Shown: piece by piece, positions 1 through 8,809 of the stretch | How positions within the stretch are numbered: the stretch's first letter is position 1 | How the letters are laid out: each line of letters begins with the position of its first letter | Assembly (NCBI GenBank): GCA_031287565.1 | Contig: JAITSS010000046.1 | Location: 62,001-126,000, forward strand | Source: Desulfobulbaceae bacterium | GTDB taxonomy: Bacteria; Desulfobacterota; Desulfobulbia; Desulfobulbales; Desulfocapsaceae | Direction: 5' to 3' | DNA length: 64,000 nucleotides | Position numbers and translations under genes: made by a program | The notes under the pieces: model-generated | Told to the model about the DNA's origin: nothing | Database searches by the model: none | The model's input: only the letters and a program-made list of their open reading frames with translations

Positions 1-197
1 CCATAGCGTGAGGTCGCGTTGCTGTCAATGATCGGGGTTTCGATAACCGTCAGGTCTGTGAGGCGCGTCGTCGTCAGAGGCGTTTCCGTGGCGTCTGCGG
101 GCGAAACGAAGAACAGGCCGATGCTAAGGAATGCCGGAATCGCTGACGAAATGCATTTTTTTATGACGAATGTTTTGCTATATAATTGCTTTAACAT
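1..197 (-). CDS. TonB-dependent receptor, N-terminal part (truncated by window edge)
   Basis: This reading frame is absent from the ORF track because it runs off the left edge. From an ATG at 197 it stays open for 65 codons. It begins with a basic stretch (MLKQLYSKTFVIKK), then a hydrophobic segment ending in VSPADA, which looks like a signal peptide. It continues with a Thr-rich stretch, TETPLTTTRLTDLTVIETP, that resembles the start of mature TonB-dependent outer-membrane receptors. The sequence AGGTAAAG lies about 10 bases upstream as a ribosome binding site. The barrel and the ligand are out of view, so siderophore, cobalamin or other substrates cannot be told apart. The overlapping plus-strand ORF 19..432 is a shadow. 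The receptor assignment is an inference from the signal peptide and the composition of the first 30 mature residues. Confidence 0.5.
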   Translation of the reverse strand, partial: MLKQLYSKTFVIKKCISSAIPAFLSIGLFFVSPADATETPLTTTRLTDLTVIETPIIDSNATSRY

Positions 198-251
198 TGT
201 TTTTTCTTTACCTCGTGTCTTTTCCCGTTTTTTTCTGATTGCGATTCGTTG

Positions 252-292
252 TTGCCGCCATGTCCTTTCGCCCGGCGGCAAGCGTTATTTTT
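252..292 (+). other. Hairpin followed by a T-tract upstream of the small ORF
   Basis: A perfect 8-base inverted repeat, TTGCCGCC and GGCGGCAA, is followed on the plus strand by GCGTTATTTTTTT. It has the form of a weak intrinsic terminator or a leader hairpin. It lies between the divergent starts of the TonB receptor and the small ORF. Its role is not known. Confidence 0.3.
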
Positions 293-346
293 TTGAAAAT
301 GTGTTACCGCTAATACCGGAAAAGCCCCAGGGTGTCAAGGAGAACA

Positions 347-499
347 ATGCTACCTTTAATCGAGAAGTATTACGCATCCCGCATCGAGAACGCCCGTATC
401 ATGAACGTGTATCGCAACTCCGCATTGGTTGAGGCGCGCGTTCGCCGCTTCATGCAACAAAAAAAGGCCGCTCCCGAAAAAAGAGCGGCCCTGGTTTAG
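347..499 (+). CDS. Possible 50-residue basic protein of unknown function
   Basis: A short frame too small for the ORF track starts at an ATG preceded by AAGGAGAACA, a near-ideal ribosome binding site. It encodes 50 residues beginning MLPLIEKYYASRIENARIM. The protein is basic, rich in Arg and Ala and probably helical, with no signal peptide or membrane segment. Its last ten codons run through the hairpin that terminates glnN from the other side, so the gene and the terminator share DNA. I do not recognise the family. It could be a chance ORF; the strong ribosome binding site is the main support. Confidence 0.35.
   Translation: MLPLIEKYYASRIENARIMNVYRNSALVEARVRRFMQQKKAAPEKRAALV
459..490 (-). 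terminator. Intrinsic terminator of glnN
   Basis: On the minus strand, 30 bases after the glnN stop codon, the inverted repeat GGCCGCTC / GAGCGGCC forms an 8-bp GC-rich stem, followed by seven T residues. This is a standard Rho-independent terminator for glnN. The plus strand has only a weak T-tract after the same stem. Confidence 0.85.
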
Positions 500-519
500 T
501 TTCTTGGTTTTTCAGGGTA

Positions 520-2700
520 TCAGCGGATGAACAGCATTTCCTGATACGAGGGCAACGGCCACAGATCGTCGGCGACGACCATTTCCAGGGCGTCGGCGTA
601 TTTGCGGACTTTGTCCATCGCTGGCAACACCTTCTCGCACATGTATTTGGCGTGCTTCAAGGCATCGCCGTCTTCGTGCTGCATCAGTTTTTCCAGCTTG
701 TCCACCTCTTCCTGCATCGAGCGCAGTTTGGCGGTGACATCTTCCAGCGCTCCCATCTTGACATCGTGGCCAATGGCCTTGAGGCTGGCGCAGGTCGCGG
801 CCAGTTTGCCCTGATAATTGACCGCCGCCGGGAAGATCACTGTCCGCGCCATACGGATGACCAGATGCGCTTCGGTATTGATGGTTTTCACGTACTGTTC
901 CAGATAGATTTCCTGACGCGCTTTCAGCTCGGCTTCGCTCAGAATGTCGTATTTGGCGTATAGCTCGACCACCTCTTTCGAGGTGAGAACCGGCAGGGCA
1001 TCGGGCGTGGTTTTCAGGTTGGGCAGACCGCGCTTTTCGGCCTCTTTGTGCCATTCGTCGGAATAGCCGTTGCCGTTGAAGATAACCGCGTCGTGCTCTT
1101 TCAGGATGGTCTGCAACAGATCCTGCACGCCTTTGTTGAACTCGCCTTTGTTGACCCGGCCCAGTTTCTCCAACTCGGTCGCGACATAATCAAGCGATTC
1201 GGTCATCATCACGTTCAAAGCCACCTGGGCGTCGGCGATTGAGTGCGACGAGCCGACGGCGCGGAACTCAAAGCGATTGCCGGTGAAGGCAAAGGGGCTG
1301 GTGCGGTTGCGGTCGCCCGGATCAATCGGCAAAGGCGGCAGGGTATCGACGCCGATATTCATCACGCCTTTTTGCTTCGAGCTTTCGACTTTGCCTTTTT
1401 TGATCTGGTCAAACACGTCGGAGAGCTGCTCGCCGAGATAGGCGCTCATGATGGCCGGCGGCGCTTCATTGGCGCCCAGACGATGGTCGTTTGAGGCCGA
1501 AGCGACAGTGGCCCGCAACAGCGAGCCGTATTTGTGCAGGGCGCGGATGGCGGCGGCGCAGATAACCAGAAATTGGGCGTTTTCATGCGGCGTGTCGCCC
1601 GGATCGAACAGACTGCCCAGCTCGGCGTTGCCGATGGAATAATTCAGATGTTTGCCGCTGCCGTTGATGCCGGCGAAGGGTTTTTCATGCAGAAGGCAGA
1701 TCATGCCGTAGCGTTTGGCCACGGAACGCAGCGTGGTCATGACCAGTTGATTGTGGTCGGTGGCCAGGTTGCCCTGCTCGAAAATTGGCGCGATCTCAAA
1801 CTGGCTGGGCGCGACTTCGTTGTGGCGGGTCTTCACCGGCACGCCCAATTTATAGAGTTCGCGCTCGACTTCCATCATGTAAGCCAAAACCCGGCGCGGG
1901 ATGACGCCAAAATACTGATCCTCAAATTCCTGGCCTTTGGCGGATGGCGCGCCGAAGAGCGAGCGTCCGGCTAAGAGCAGGTCGGGACGGGAAAAAACGA
2001 AGTTGCGGTCAACGAGAAAATATTCCTGCTCCGGCCCGGCGAAGCTGGTGACGGGCATGGTGGTGCTGGCGCCGAACAGTTTCAGCACCCGTTTGGCCTG
2101 TTTGTTCAGAGCCTGCAACGAGCGCAGAAGCGGCGTTTTTTTGTCGAGGGCTTCGCCAGTCCAGGAAACGAAGGCGGTCGGGATGCACAGAAAGGTGCCG
2201 TTCGGATTTTCAAGGATATAGGCCGGGCTGGTGACATCCCAAGCGGTATAACCGCGGGCCTCGAAGGTGGCGCGCAGACCGCCGGACGGGAACGACGAGG
2301 CGTCCGGTTCGCCCTGAATCAGCATTTTGCCGGAAAACTCGGCCACCGCGCCGCCATTGCCGTCAGGCACCAGAAAAGAATCGTGTTTTTCGGCGGTCAG
2401 GCCGGTCAGCGGATAGAAAACATGGGTGAAATGGGTGGCGCCTTTTTCGATCGCCCAATCTTTCATGGCGTTGGCCACCACGTCGGCGACGCTCGGATCC
2501 AGCTTCTCTCCGAAGGCGATGGTTTTTTTCAGGGATTTGTAGGCATGTTTTGGCAGACGTTCCTGCATCACTTTGTCGTTGAAGACATGGCAACCGAAGA
2601 CATCTGTTGGTTTGGTTTCGCTGAAATTCAGCGGCGCGCTGGATGGTTTGTAGTTGATGATTGCCGAAATGGCGTTTGACCGGGCCTGAATCCCACTCAT
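520..2700 (-). CDS. glnN: Glutamine synthetase type III
   Basis: This ATP-dependent enzyme joins ammonium to glutamate in the cytoplasm and is the main route of ammonium assimilation. The protein of 726 residues has the length typical of type III enzymes (GSI is about 470, GSII about 370). Recognisable segments include [25 protein letters not shown] and [15 protein letters not shown], which hold the glutamate, ammonium and ATP site residues of the glutamine synthetase catalytic domain. A type-III-specific helical C-terminal region follows. The ORF track starts at 2751, but the ATG at 2700 is preceded by GGAGAAACGCT and begins [14 protein letters not shown], so I prefer it. The gene stands alone, is divergent from yejB, and ends in a strong terminator. 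I saw no GlnB/GlnK gene beside it. Confidence 0.95.
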   Translation of the reverse strand: MSGIQARSNAISAIINYKPSSAPLNFSETKPTDVFGCHVFNDKVMQERLPKHAYKSLKKTIAFGEKLDPSVADVVANAMKDWAIEKGATHFTHVFYPLTGLTAEKHDSFLVPDGNGGAVAEFSGKMLIQGEPDASSFPSGGLRATFEARGYTAWDVTSPAYILENPNGTFLCIPTAFVSWTGEALDKKTPLLRSLQALNKQAKRVLKLFGASTTMPVTSFAGPEQEYFLVDRNFVFSRPDLLLAGRSLFGAPSAKGQEFEDQYFGVIPRRVLAYMMEVERELYKLGVPVKTRHNEVAPSQFEIAPIFEQGNLATDHNQLVMTTLRSVAKRYGMICLLHEKPFAGINGSGKHLNYSIGNAELGSLFDPGDTPHENAQFLVICAAAIRALHKYGSLLRATVASASNDHRLGANEAPPAIMSAYLGEQLSDVFDQIKKGKVESSKQKGVMNIGVDTLPPLPIDPGDRNRTSPFAFTGNRFEFRAVGSSHSIADAQVALNVMMTESLDYVATELEKLGRVNKGEFNKGVQDLLQTILKEHDAVIFNGNGYSDEWHKEAEKRGLPNLKTTPDALPVLTSKEVVELYAKYDILSEAELKARQEIYLEQYVKTINTEAHLVIRMARTVIFPAAVNYQGKLAATCASLKAIGHDVKMGALEDVTAKLRSMQEEVDKLEKLMQHEDGDALKHAKYMCEKVLPAMDKVRKYADALEMVVADDLWPLPSYQEMLFIR

Positions 2701-3104
2701 AGCGTTTCTCCGTTGGTGTAGTTGGTTAAGAGGTGCGACAAATCCGTGCACCGAGATTCCTTCTTTAAGACAAAAATGTAATCAGCATGATGCGCGAAAA
2801 CGCCGGAAGAAAAGTCGCGCCGCCGATGTTCTGACGGGTACAAGGTGTTTTCAACCGACGCCGGGCGCTGCCAGTGGCGTATTTCACGCCGAAAAATTGG
2901 TTCGGAAGGGGAAAAGACAGTGCTTTAAGGCCAATTTTCCCCAAAAAACCTGCGCGAGTGTAAAATAGGGCGCTCTAAATGTAAAGGCGGAAAAAAGTCG
3001 TCGGCGCGACATTTCCCGGCTGGGCGACGCCCTGTGCTTTTTCACTGGCGGAAGCGGGAAATTTTCGTATTATCGGCCCACTTTATTCAACCTGATTGGT
3101 CGCC
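2701..3104. other. 404-bp divergent intergenic region between glnN and yejB
   Basis: This stretch must hold the promoters of both divergent genes. I found no convincing sigma70 or sigma54 promoter, riboswitch, small gene or tRNA in it. The right half is AT-richer (for example TAAAATAGGG and TCGTATTATCGG), which would suit a promoter region. Confidence 0.5.
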
Positions 3105-4154
3105 ATGCTGCTTTATACCGTAAAACGCCTTGCTTTGATGATTCCCACCCTTTTGGGTGTGATGGTTGTCACCTTCGTTGTCACGCAGTTTGTGCCCGGC
3201 GGCCCAGTCGAGCAATTGATCGCTGAAATGGAAGGCAAAGGCGCGGGTGGCGAAGTGGCCGCTGGCGCTTCGCTGTATCGCGGCGATTCCGGTCTCGACC
3301 CGGAGCGGCTCTCGCAATTGCGCGCCCTGTATGGCTTCGACCAGCCGCCGCTTCAGCGGTTTTTCGTCATGATGAACAATTATCTGCGTTTCGATTTCGG
3401 CGAATCCTATTATCACCACACCGGCGTGGCCGCCCTGGTCGTCTCGCGGATGCCGGTTTCCATGTCGTTGGGATTATGGACGTTTCTGCTCGTATACGGC
3501 CTGTGCGTGCCGCTCGGCATCGCCAAGGCGGTGCGGCACGGCTCTCAGTTTGATCTCTTTACTTCCAGCGTTTTACTGCTTGGCTACGCCATACCCGGTT
3601 TTGTTTTGGGGATTGTGTTGGTCGTGCTGTTTGGCGGCGGCAGTTTTTGGTCGGTGTTTCCGATTCGCGGCCTGGTTTCCGACAATTGGCGTGAATTGGG
3701 CTTTGCGGCGAAAATTCTCGACTATCTCTGGCACTGCGTTTTGCCGGTGACGGCCAGCGCCGTCGGGAGCCTGGCGGTCATGACCATGCTGACGAAAAAC
3801 TCGTTTTTGGAAGAAATCCGCAAAAAATATGTCCTGACCGCCCGCGCCAAGGGTTTGGGCGAGGGCGCGGTTCTCTATCGCCACGTTTTCCGCAACGCGA
3901 TTATCCCGATTATCACCGGTTTTCCCGGTTATTTCCTCGCTTCGTTTTTCACCGGAAGTTTACTCATCGAAACGATTTTTTCCCTCGACGGCATGGGGCT
4001 GCTGGCCTACCAATCGGTGATGAATCGCGATTATCCGGTGGTGCTCGGCACCCTGTATTTTTTCACCTTGCTGGGTCTTTTCGGTCGTCTGCTCACCGAT
4101 CTGAGCTATGTCTGGGCCGACCCGCGCATCAGTTTTCGGCGTCTTGATGAATAA
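3105..4154 (+). CDS. yejB: ABC transporter permease, YejB-like
   Basis: This inner-membrane permease belongs to the DppB/OppB family and most resembles YejB, part of the oligopeptide/microcin C importer. It has 349 residues. The N-terminal helix is followed by FVPGGPVEQLIAEME, close to the YejB signature QIAPGGPVDQ, and by about five further membrane segments. The coupling-loop region TARAKGLGEGAVLYRHVFRNA contacts the ATPase. The ORF track starts at a TTG at 3096; the ATG at 3105 gives the usual MLLYTVKRL start. It overlaps yejE by 8 bases. No solute-binding protein (YejA) or ATPase (YejF) gene is adjacent, but a fused double ATPase of the right type lies at 41.5-43.2 kb. Confidence 0.88.
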   Translation: MLLYTVKRLALMIPTLLGVMVVTFVVTQFVPGGPVEQLIAEMEGKGAGGEVAAGASLYRGDSGLDPERLSQLRALYGFDQPPLQRFFVMMNNYLRFDFGESYYHHTGVAALVVSRMPVSMSLGLWTFLLVYGLCVPLGIAKAVRHGSQFDLFTSSVLLLGYAIPGFVLGIVLVVLFGGGSFWSVFPIRGLVSDNWRELGFAAKILDYLWHCVLPVTASAVGSLAVMTMLTKNSFLEEIRKKYVLTARAKGLGEGAVLYRHVFRNAIIPIITGFPGYFLASFFTGSLLIETIFSLDGMGLLAYQSVMNRDYPVVLGTLYFFTLLGLFGRLLTDLSYVWADPRISFRRLDE

Positions 4155-5187
4155 TTCAGGCAAACCCGCGTTGCAAACACCGGCCGCCAGGCGCTGGCGT
4201 CGTTTTCGCCGCGACCGTCGCGGCATGATCAGCCTGGTGATTTTTCTGCTCCTGTTCGGCTTAAGTTTGGGCGCGGAAATTCTCAGTAACGACAAACCTT
4301 TTTTGGCGCGCTACCAGGATCGTTTCTTTTTCCCGATGTTCTTCACCTATCCAGAGACGGATTTTGGCGGCGATTTCGCCACCGAGACTGATTATCGCGA
4401 TCCGTTTTTCCTGGAGCAAATGCGAAAACCTGGCAATTTCGCCATCTATCCGCCGAACCCGCATGATTATCAAAGTATCGACCAGGAGCTTTCCGGGCCG
4501 TTTCCGTCGCCGCCCAGCCGTGAGAACTGGCTTGGCACCGATGATCGCGGCCGCGACGTGCTGGCGCGGCTGCTCTACGGCTTCAGGCTTTCCGTTTTGT
4601 TTGGTTTGGCGTTGACGGTGGTCGGTACTCTGTTCGGCATGTTCATGGGCGCGACGCAGGGCTATTTCGGCGGCAGGCTTGACCTGCTTTTGCAGCGGGC
4701 TTCGGAAATTTGGGGATCGATGCCCGAATTGTATCTGCTGATCATTTTTTCTTCGATTTTTCAGCCCGGCGCGTTGCTGCTTCTGTTGGTGCTATCGCTG
4801 TTCAGTTGGATGGGCTTGGCCGATTATGTTCGCGCCGAATTCCTGCGTGGCAGAAATCTGGAATATGTCACCGCCGCCAAGGCTTTGGGCGTTGGCAACT
4901 GGACCATTATGTATCGGCATCTGCTGCCCAACGGACTGACGCCGGTCATCACTTTTTTGCCCTTTCGCATTTCATCGTCGATTCTCGCCTTGACCAGCCT
5001 TGACTTTTTAGGTCTCGGCGTGCCGCCCACCGCCCCCAGTTTGGGTGAATTGCTGGCCCAGGGCAAGGCCAATCTTGACGCCTGGTGGCTGTCGCTTTCT
5101 TCTTTTCTGGTGGTCACGGTCACGTTGATTCTGTTGATTTTCATCGGCGAGGCCCTGCGCGAAGCCTTTGACCCGCGTTTGGATTGA
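4147..5187 (+). CDS. yejE: ABC transporter permease, YejE-like
   Basis: This is the second permease of the Yej-type oligopeptide importer, with 346 residues. It has the layout of YejE: one N-terminal membrane helix, a long periplasmic loop of roughly 100 residues (rich in YPETDFGGDF and YPPNPHDYQSI), then GTDDRGRDVLARLLYGFR and the membrane domain. The coupling segment is TAAKALGVGNWTIMYRHLLPNG. The start at 4147 (MNNSGKPALQ) overlaps the end of yejB, which implies translational coupling; the earlier start in the ORF track lies inside yejB. With YejB it would form the channel for peptide uptake. Confidence 0.88.
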   Translation: MNNSGKPALQTPAARRWRRFRRDRRGMISLVIFLLLFGLSLGAEILSNDKPFLARYQDRFFFPMFFTYPETDFGGDFATETDYRDPFFLEQMRKPGNFAIYPPNPHDYQSIDQELSGPFPSPPSRENWLGTDDRGRDVLARLLYGFRLSVLFGLALTVVGTLFGMFMGATQGYFGGRLDLLLQRASEIWGSMPELYLLIIFSSIFQPGALLLLLVLSLFSWMGLADYVRAEFLRGRNLEYVTAAKALGVGNWTIMYRHLLPNGLTPVITFLPFRISSSILALTSLDFLGLGVPPTAPSLGELLAQGKANLDAWWLSLSSFLVVTVTLILLIFIGEALREAFDPRLD

Positions 5188-5215
5188 GGGCTGCGCGTTG
5201 CTGTCCGGGGCTTTC

Positions 5216-5244
5216 TTGACAGATTTTCAGGTGGGATGTAGGGT
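5216..5244 (+). promoter_or_regulatory. Likely sigma70 promoter of the mla operon
   Basis: A perfect -35 hexamer TTGACA is followed after 17 bases by TAGGGT, a weak -10. It lies about 60 bases upstream of mlaE and is the best candidate promoter between yejE and mlaE. Confidence 0.4.
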
Positions 5245-5303
5245 GCCGCCTCGGCGTTTGGCTGGTCGGCGAACCTGAAGAGAGAAACGTAAAGCGGGTC
5301 GAT

Positions 5304-6095
5304 ATGCTGCTTGAAAAAGTAAGAATCCTCGGAAACACCGCCATATATCTGCTGCGCGATCTCGGCGGCATGGGCGTTTATCTGTTGCATATTCTTGGCG
5401 GCTGCGGCAAGCGTCCCTTCCGGTTTCGCGAGACCTTGCGCCAGACCTCGTTCATCGGTTTTGGCTCTCTTTTCGTCATTTGCTGCACCGCCCTGACCAC
5501 TGGCATGGTGCTGGGTTTGCAGGGGTATTATTCGTTGCATAAATTCGGCGCCGAAGGGATGCTGGGTTCGGCGGTGGCTCTGTCGCTGATTCTCGAACTC
5601 GGCCCGGTGCTCACCGCTTTGATGGTCACGGGCCGCGCCGGTTCGTCGATGTGCGCCGAGCTGGGCATCATGCGCAACACCGAGCAAATCGACGCCCTTG
5701 AGTGCATGGCCGTCGATCCCTTTCGCTATCTGATCAGCCCCAAATTCATCGCCACCCTTATTTCCGTGCCACTTTTGACCGCGATTTTCGATGTGGTCGG
5801 CATCTTCGGCGGCTATCTGGCCGGTGTCGTCTTAATGGGCGTCGATCCGGGCAGTTATGTCGAAGGAATGCGCAATAGCGTCACCAATCACGATGTCAAT
5901 CTGGGTATCATCAAATCCTTTGTCTTCGCGGTTCTCGTGGTGTGGATTTGCACCGGGCGCGGCTATTTCGTCCAGCAGATTCGCGGTGCCGGTTTTGGAG
6001 CCGAAAGCGTCAGCCGCATGACCACCCAGGCCGTGGTTTTATCCTCAATTTCGGTCTTGGTTTTTGATTATCTTCTGACGGCGGTGCTGTTGTGA
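5304..6095 (+). CDS. mlaE: Phospholipid ABC transporter permease MlaE
   Basis: This inner-membrane permease belongs to the Mla system, which moves phospholipids between the inner and outer membranes to keep the outer leaflet asymmetric. It has 263 residues with an amphipathic N-terminal helix and about five membrane segments. Conserved MlaE stretches are visible, including ELGPVLTALMVTGRAGSSM, AELGIMRNTEQIDALECM and the region around VDPFRYLISPKF. It is the first gene of a tight operon, mlaE-mlaF-mlaD-mlaA-mlaC, and overlaps mlaF by 4 bases (GTGA). No MlaB (STAS) gene is present. Confidence 0.95.
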   Translation: MLLEKVRILGNTAIYLLRDLGGMGVYLLHILGGCGKRPFRFRETLRQTSFIGFGSLFVICCTALTTGMVLGLQGYYSLHKFGAEGMLGSAVALSLILELGPVLTALMVTGRAGSSMCAELGIMRNTEQIDALECMAVDPFRYLISPKFIATLISVPLLTAIFDVVGIFGGYLAGVVLMGVDPGSYVEGMRNSVTNHDVNLGIIKSFVFAVLVVWICTGRGYFVQQIRGAGFGAESVSRMTTQAVVLSSISVLVFDYLLTAVLL

Positions 6096-6874
6096 ATGAA
6101 GCTCTGATCGAATTTAACGATGTCGTAAAAATTTTCCCGAAAAAAGACGGCGGCGAACAGCGGGTGCTCGACCGGGTGAATTTCGCTATTCCGGAGGGAA
6201 AAACCACGGTGATCGCCGGGCGTTCCGGCCAGGGGAAAAGCGTCACCTTAAAGCTCATTTTAGGATTGATGCGCGCCGATGGCGGCCAGGTTGTGGTCGG
6301 CGGCGAAAATGTCGCCGCTTTGGGTAAACAGGGTTTGAACGCCATGCGCACCCGTTTCGGCGTTTTGTTCCAGGGGTCGGCGCTTTTTGATTCGCTGACC
6401 GTCTACGAAAACGTCGCTCTGCCGCTGCGCGAGCGCACCGGCAAGAAAGAGGATGAAATTCGCGCCATTGTCGAGGCGACGCTGGCTGAGCTTGAGCTTT
6501 CCGGCCACGAAAGCAAATTCCCGGCGCAATTGAGCGGCGGGATGCGCCGCCGCGTTGGCTTGGCCCGCGCCCTGCAACTCAATCCGGAAATCCTGCTTTT
6601 CGACGAGCCGACCACTGGCCTTGACCCGGTGATGACCCAGGAAATTTACCAGCTTTTCGCCCGCACCCAGGCGAAGTCCGGTTTTACCTCAATCATCGTC
6701 AGCCACGACATTCCCAGGGTGTTTAGCCTGGCCGATCAGATTATCGTCCTCGATCGCGGCGTGATGGATGTTTTTCCCTCGACTGAGGCGATTCAGCGCT
6801 CGGAAAAGGCGCATATACAGGAATTTGTCAGCACGACGATGGGCGCTCTCTATCAAAGCTGGTTGGTTGAATAA
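6092..6874 (+). CDS. mlaF: Phospholipid ABC transporter ATPase MlaF
   Basis: This cytoplasmic ATPase energises the MlaFED complex. It has 260 residues. The Walker A motif is GRSGQGKSVTLK near residue 45, the ABC signature is LSGGMRRRVGLARAL, Walker B is ILLFDEPTTGLDP, and the switch histidine lies in IIVSHD. It starts at a GTG that overlaps the mlaE stop codon. It lies between mlaE and mlaD, as in most Mla operons. Confidence 0.95.
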   Translation: MNEALIEFNDVVKIFPKKDGGEQRVLDRVNFAIPEGKTTVIAGRSGQGKSVTLKLILGLMRADGGQVVVGGENVAALGKQGLNAMRTRFGVLFQGSALFDSLTVYENVALPLRERTGKKEDEIRAIVEATLAELELSGHESKFPAQLSGGMRRRVGLARALQLNPEILLFDEPTTGLDPVMTQEIYQLFARTQAKSGFTSIIVSHDIPRVFSLADQIIVLDRGVMDVFPSTEAIQRSEKAHIQEFVSTTMGALYQSWLVE

Positions 6875-6886
6875 TTTGGTGAAACC

Positions 6887-7348
6887 ATGAAACAGTCAAA
6901 TATCGAACTCTGGGTTGGCCTGTTCATCCTGGCCGGTTGTTTCGCCTTCTGCTATCTGGCCTTCAATTTGGGCGAAGTCAATATTCTTAATAATTCCAAG
7001 ATGATGACGATAAAGGCCGAATTTGATAACATCTCCGGCGTCAAAAAAGGCTCATCGGTGCAGATCGCCGGCGTACCGGTGGGAACGGTGACGCGGGTAA
7101 TTCTCGATGCGTCGAATCTGGCCGAGGTGTCGATGGAGATTGATAAAACTCTGAAAATCCCCACTGATTCCGTGGCTTCGGTCAAGTCGCAGGGCATTAT
7201 CGGCGACAAATACATCAAAATCACCCTGGGCGGCGAGACTGAATTGCTCCAGGAGGGCGGCGAACTGGTCGAAACCGAATCGGCGGTTGATATTGAGTCT
7301 CTGATCAGTAAATTCGCCTTCGGCAGTGTTCAGAAGGAGGGAAAGTGA
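6887..7348 (+). CDS. mlaD: Phospholipid transport substrate-binding protein MlaD (MCE family)
   Basis: MlaD is anchored in the inner membrane by an N-terminal helix (LWVGLFILAGCFAFCYLAF) and has one periplasmic MCE domain. In characterised systems MlaD forms a hexameric ring that accepts lipid from MlaC. The protein has 153 residues, the usual length. Typical MCE motifs are FDNISGVKKGSSVQIAGVPVG and KSQGIIGDKYIKI. It starts 12 bases after mlaF, and its stop overlaps the ribosome binding region of mlaA. Confidence 0.94.
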   Translation: MKQSNIELWVGLFILAGCFAFCYLAFNLGEVNILNNSKMMTIKAEFDNISGVKKGSSVQIAGVPVGTVTRVILDASNLAEVSMEIDKTLKIPTDSVASVKSQGIIGDKYIKITLGGETELLQEGGELVETESAVDIESLISKFAFGSVQKEGK

Positions 7349-7349
7349 G

Positions 7350-8201
7350 ATGCGACTCCCGGCATTCTTACTGTTGTGTTTGTTGGCGTCGCCCGCCGTT
7401 GTCTGGGGTGTCGATGTTGATGTCGATTCCTTAAAAGACAGTTTTCACGACAATTACGGCGGCGTGGTCATTCCGAATGATCGCTTTGGCTCGTCCGGAA
7501 AATCGACTGTCCCCGATTTGCTGGATGACGAGGATTTTGATGACGGCGCCGACGCTCCACGCGCCGAGGTCGCCGACCCGTTGGAAGGTTGGAACCGCCT
7601 GATGTTTCGCCTGAACGATAAGCTGTATGTCTGGGCGCTGCGCCCGACGGCCGATTTTTATGCTGAAATCCTGCCCGGCGATATTCGTGGCTGCATCGAC
7701 AATTTCTTCACCAATTTGGGCGCGCCGGTGCGTTTGCTTAATTCGTTCCTTCAGGGGCGTTTCAAAGACGCCGGAACGGAATTGTCACGTTTCGCCATCA
7801 ATTCGACGATAGGCGTCGCTGGTTTGGCCGATGTCGCCGCCGCCGATTTCGGCATCAGCCGTCGTCGCGCCGATTTCGGTCAGACGCTGGGACGTTATGG
7901 CCTGGGCAATGGTTTTTTTATCTGCTGGCCGATTCTGGGGCCATCGACCCTGCGTGAGACGGTTGGCACGGTGGTGGACTCGCTGGTCAATCCGACCACC
8001 TATATCGAGAAAAGCGCCAGTGAAACCATCACGGTGAACGCCGTCCAGATAGTCAATAAACTTTCAGTATCGCCGGATATTTACACCGAGCTGAAGAAAA
8101 ATTCCCTCGACCCTTACGTCGCTATGCGCCAGGGTTATGTCGATTATCGCCGCGCTTTGATTCAGGGCGGCAAACAAAATGCGGAGAAAAAAACGCCATG
8201 A
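7350..8201 (+). CDS. mlaA: Outer-membrane lipid asymmetry protein MlaA (VacJ)
   Basis: MlaA removes misplaced phospholipid from the outer leaflet of the outer membrane and passes it to MlaC. The protein has 283 residues: a signal sequence (LPAFLLLCLLASPAVVWG), an acidic linker of about 60 residues, and the MlaA domain. The domain starts at DPLEGWNRLMFRLNDKLY and continues with the conserved RFAINSTIGVAGLADVA and YGLGNGFFICWPILGPSTLR. I see no lipobox cysteine, unlike E. coli MlaA. The ATG at 7350 has GGAGGGAAAGTGAG before it and is preferred over the upstream in-frame start. In E. coli mlaA lies apart from mlaFEDCB; here it is inside the operon. Confidence 0.93.
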   Translation: MRLPAFLLLCLLASPAVVWGVDVDVDSLKDSFHDNYGGVVIPNDRFGSSGKSTVPDLLDDEDFDDGADAPRAEVADPLEGWNRLMFRLNDKLYVWALRPTADFYAEILPGDIRGCIDNFFTNLGAPVRLLNSFLQGRFKDAGTELSRFAINSTIGVAGLADVAAADFGISRRRADFGQTLGRYGLGNGFFICWPILGPSTLRETVGTVVDSLVNPTTYIEKSASETITVNAVQIVNKLSVSPDIYTELKKNSLDPYVAMRQGYVDYRRALIQGGKQNAEKKTP

Positions 8202-8809
8202 AAAATCTTTTTCTGTCGCTTTTCATGCTGGCTTGTCTGATGTCGGCCCCGGTTTTGGCCGCCCTTAGCCCGACCGACACCCTGAAACCGACGCTGAATC
8301 ATCTGACCAGCGTATTAAGCGATACCGCTCTGAAAGGTGATGCCCACAAGACCGAGCGGCGGGCGAAAATCATGGACACGATTAAAGAAGTATTCAATTT
8401 TCGCGAGATGAGCCACCGCGTTCTGGGGCCAACCTGGAACGAAATCGACGCGGCGGAGCAGGATAATTTCACCAGCCAGATGACCAAATTACTCGAAAAT
8501 ATTTATATCGGGCGTTTGGAGGAATATTCCGGCGAAGAAATTCACTTTGTTGGCGAGCGAATCAAGGGCAATATCGCCCAGGTTTCAACCGAGATCGCCT
8601 ATCAGGGCAAACCGATTTCTTTGAGTTACATCATGGATCAATCCAGCGGCCACTGGATGGTCTACGACATCAGCATCGAAGGCGTTCGTTTGGTGCGCAA
8701 CTACATGGAGCAGTTCCGTTCGATTTTGCACAAGGATAAATATCCCGGCCTTATCAAAATGATAGAAGAGAAAAACCGCGAGTACGCCGCTGGAGATGGG
8801 ACGAAATGA
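8198..8809 (+). CDS. mlaC: Periplasmic phospholipid shuttle MlaC
   Basis: MlaC carries phospholipid across the periplasm between MlaA and MlaFED. It has 203 residues with a signal peptide (LFLSLFMLACLMSAPVLA). The MlaC/Ttg2D family pattern is visible in FNFREMSHRVLGPTWNEI, in the central IAYQGKPISLSYIM, and in WMVYDISIEGVRLVRNYMEQF. Its start overlaps the end of mlaA by 4 bases, and its end overlaps the next gene by ATGA, so the whole cluster should be one transcript. Confidence 0.94.
   Translation: MKNLFLSLFMLACLMSAPVLAALSPTDTLKPTLNHLTSVLSDTALKGDAHKTERRAKIMDTIKEVFNFREMSHRVLGPTWNEIDAAEQDNFTSQMTKLLENIYIGRLEEYSGEEIHFVGERIKGNIAQVSTEIAYQGKPISLSYIMDQSSGHWMVYDISIEGVRLVRNYMEQFRSILHKDKYPGLIKMIEEKNREYAAGDGTK

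Noticed and set aside
200-346. Cobalamin riboswitch before the TonB receptor
   Set aside because: The conserved B12-box sequences are not present; only a simple hairpin is seen.
19-432. Plus-strand ORF of 137 residues at the left edge
   Set aside because: It is antisense to the signal-peptide-bearing TonB receptor frame, has no ribosome binding site, and overlaps the small ORF with a better start.
512-1054. Minus-strand ORF of 180 residues inside glnN
   Set aside because: It is an out-of-frame shadow of glnN; the glnN frame matches type III glutamine synthetase along its full length.
2701-3104. Sigma54 promoter for glnN
   Set aside because: A TGGCA-like sequence exists, but the GG and GC elements with proper spacing are missing.
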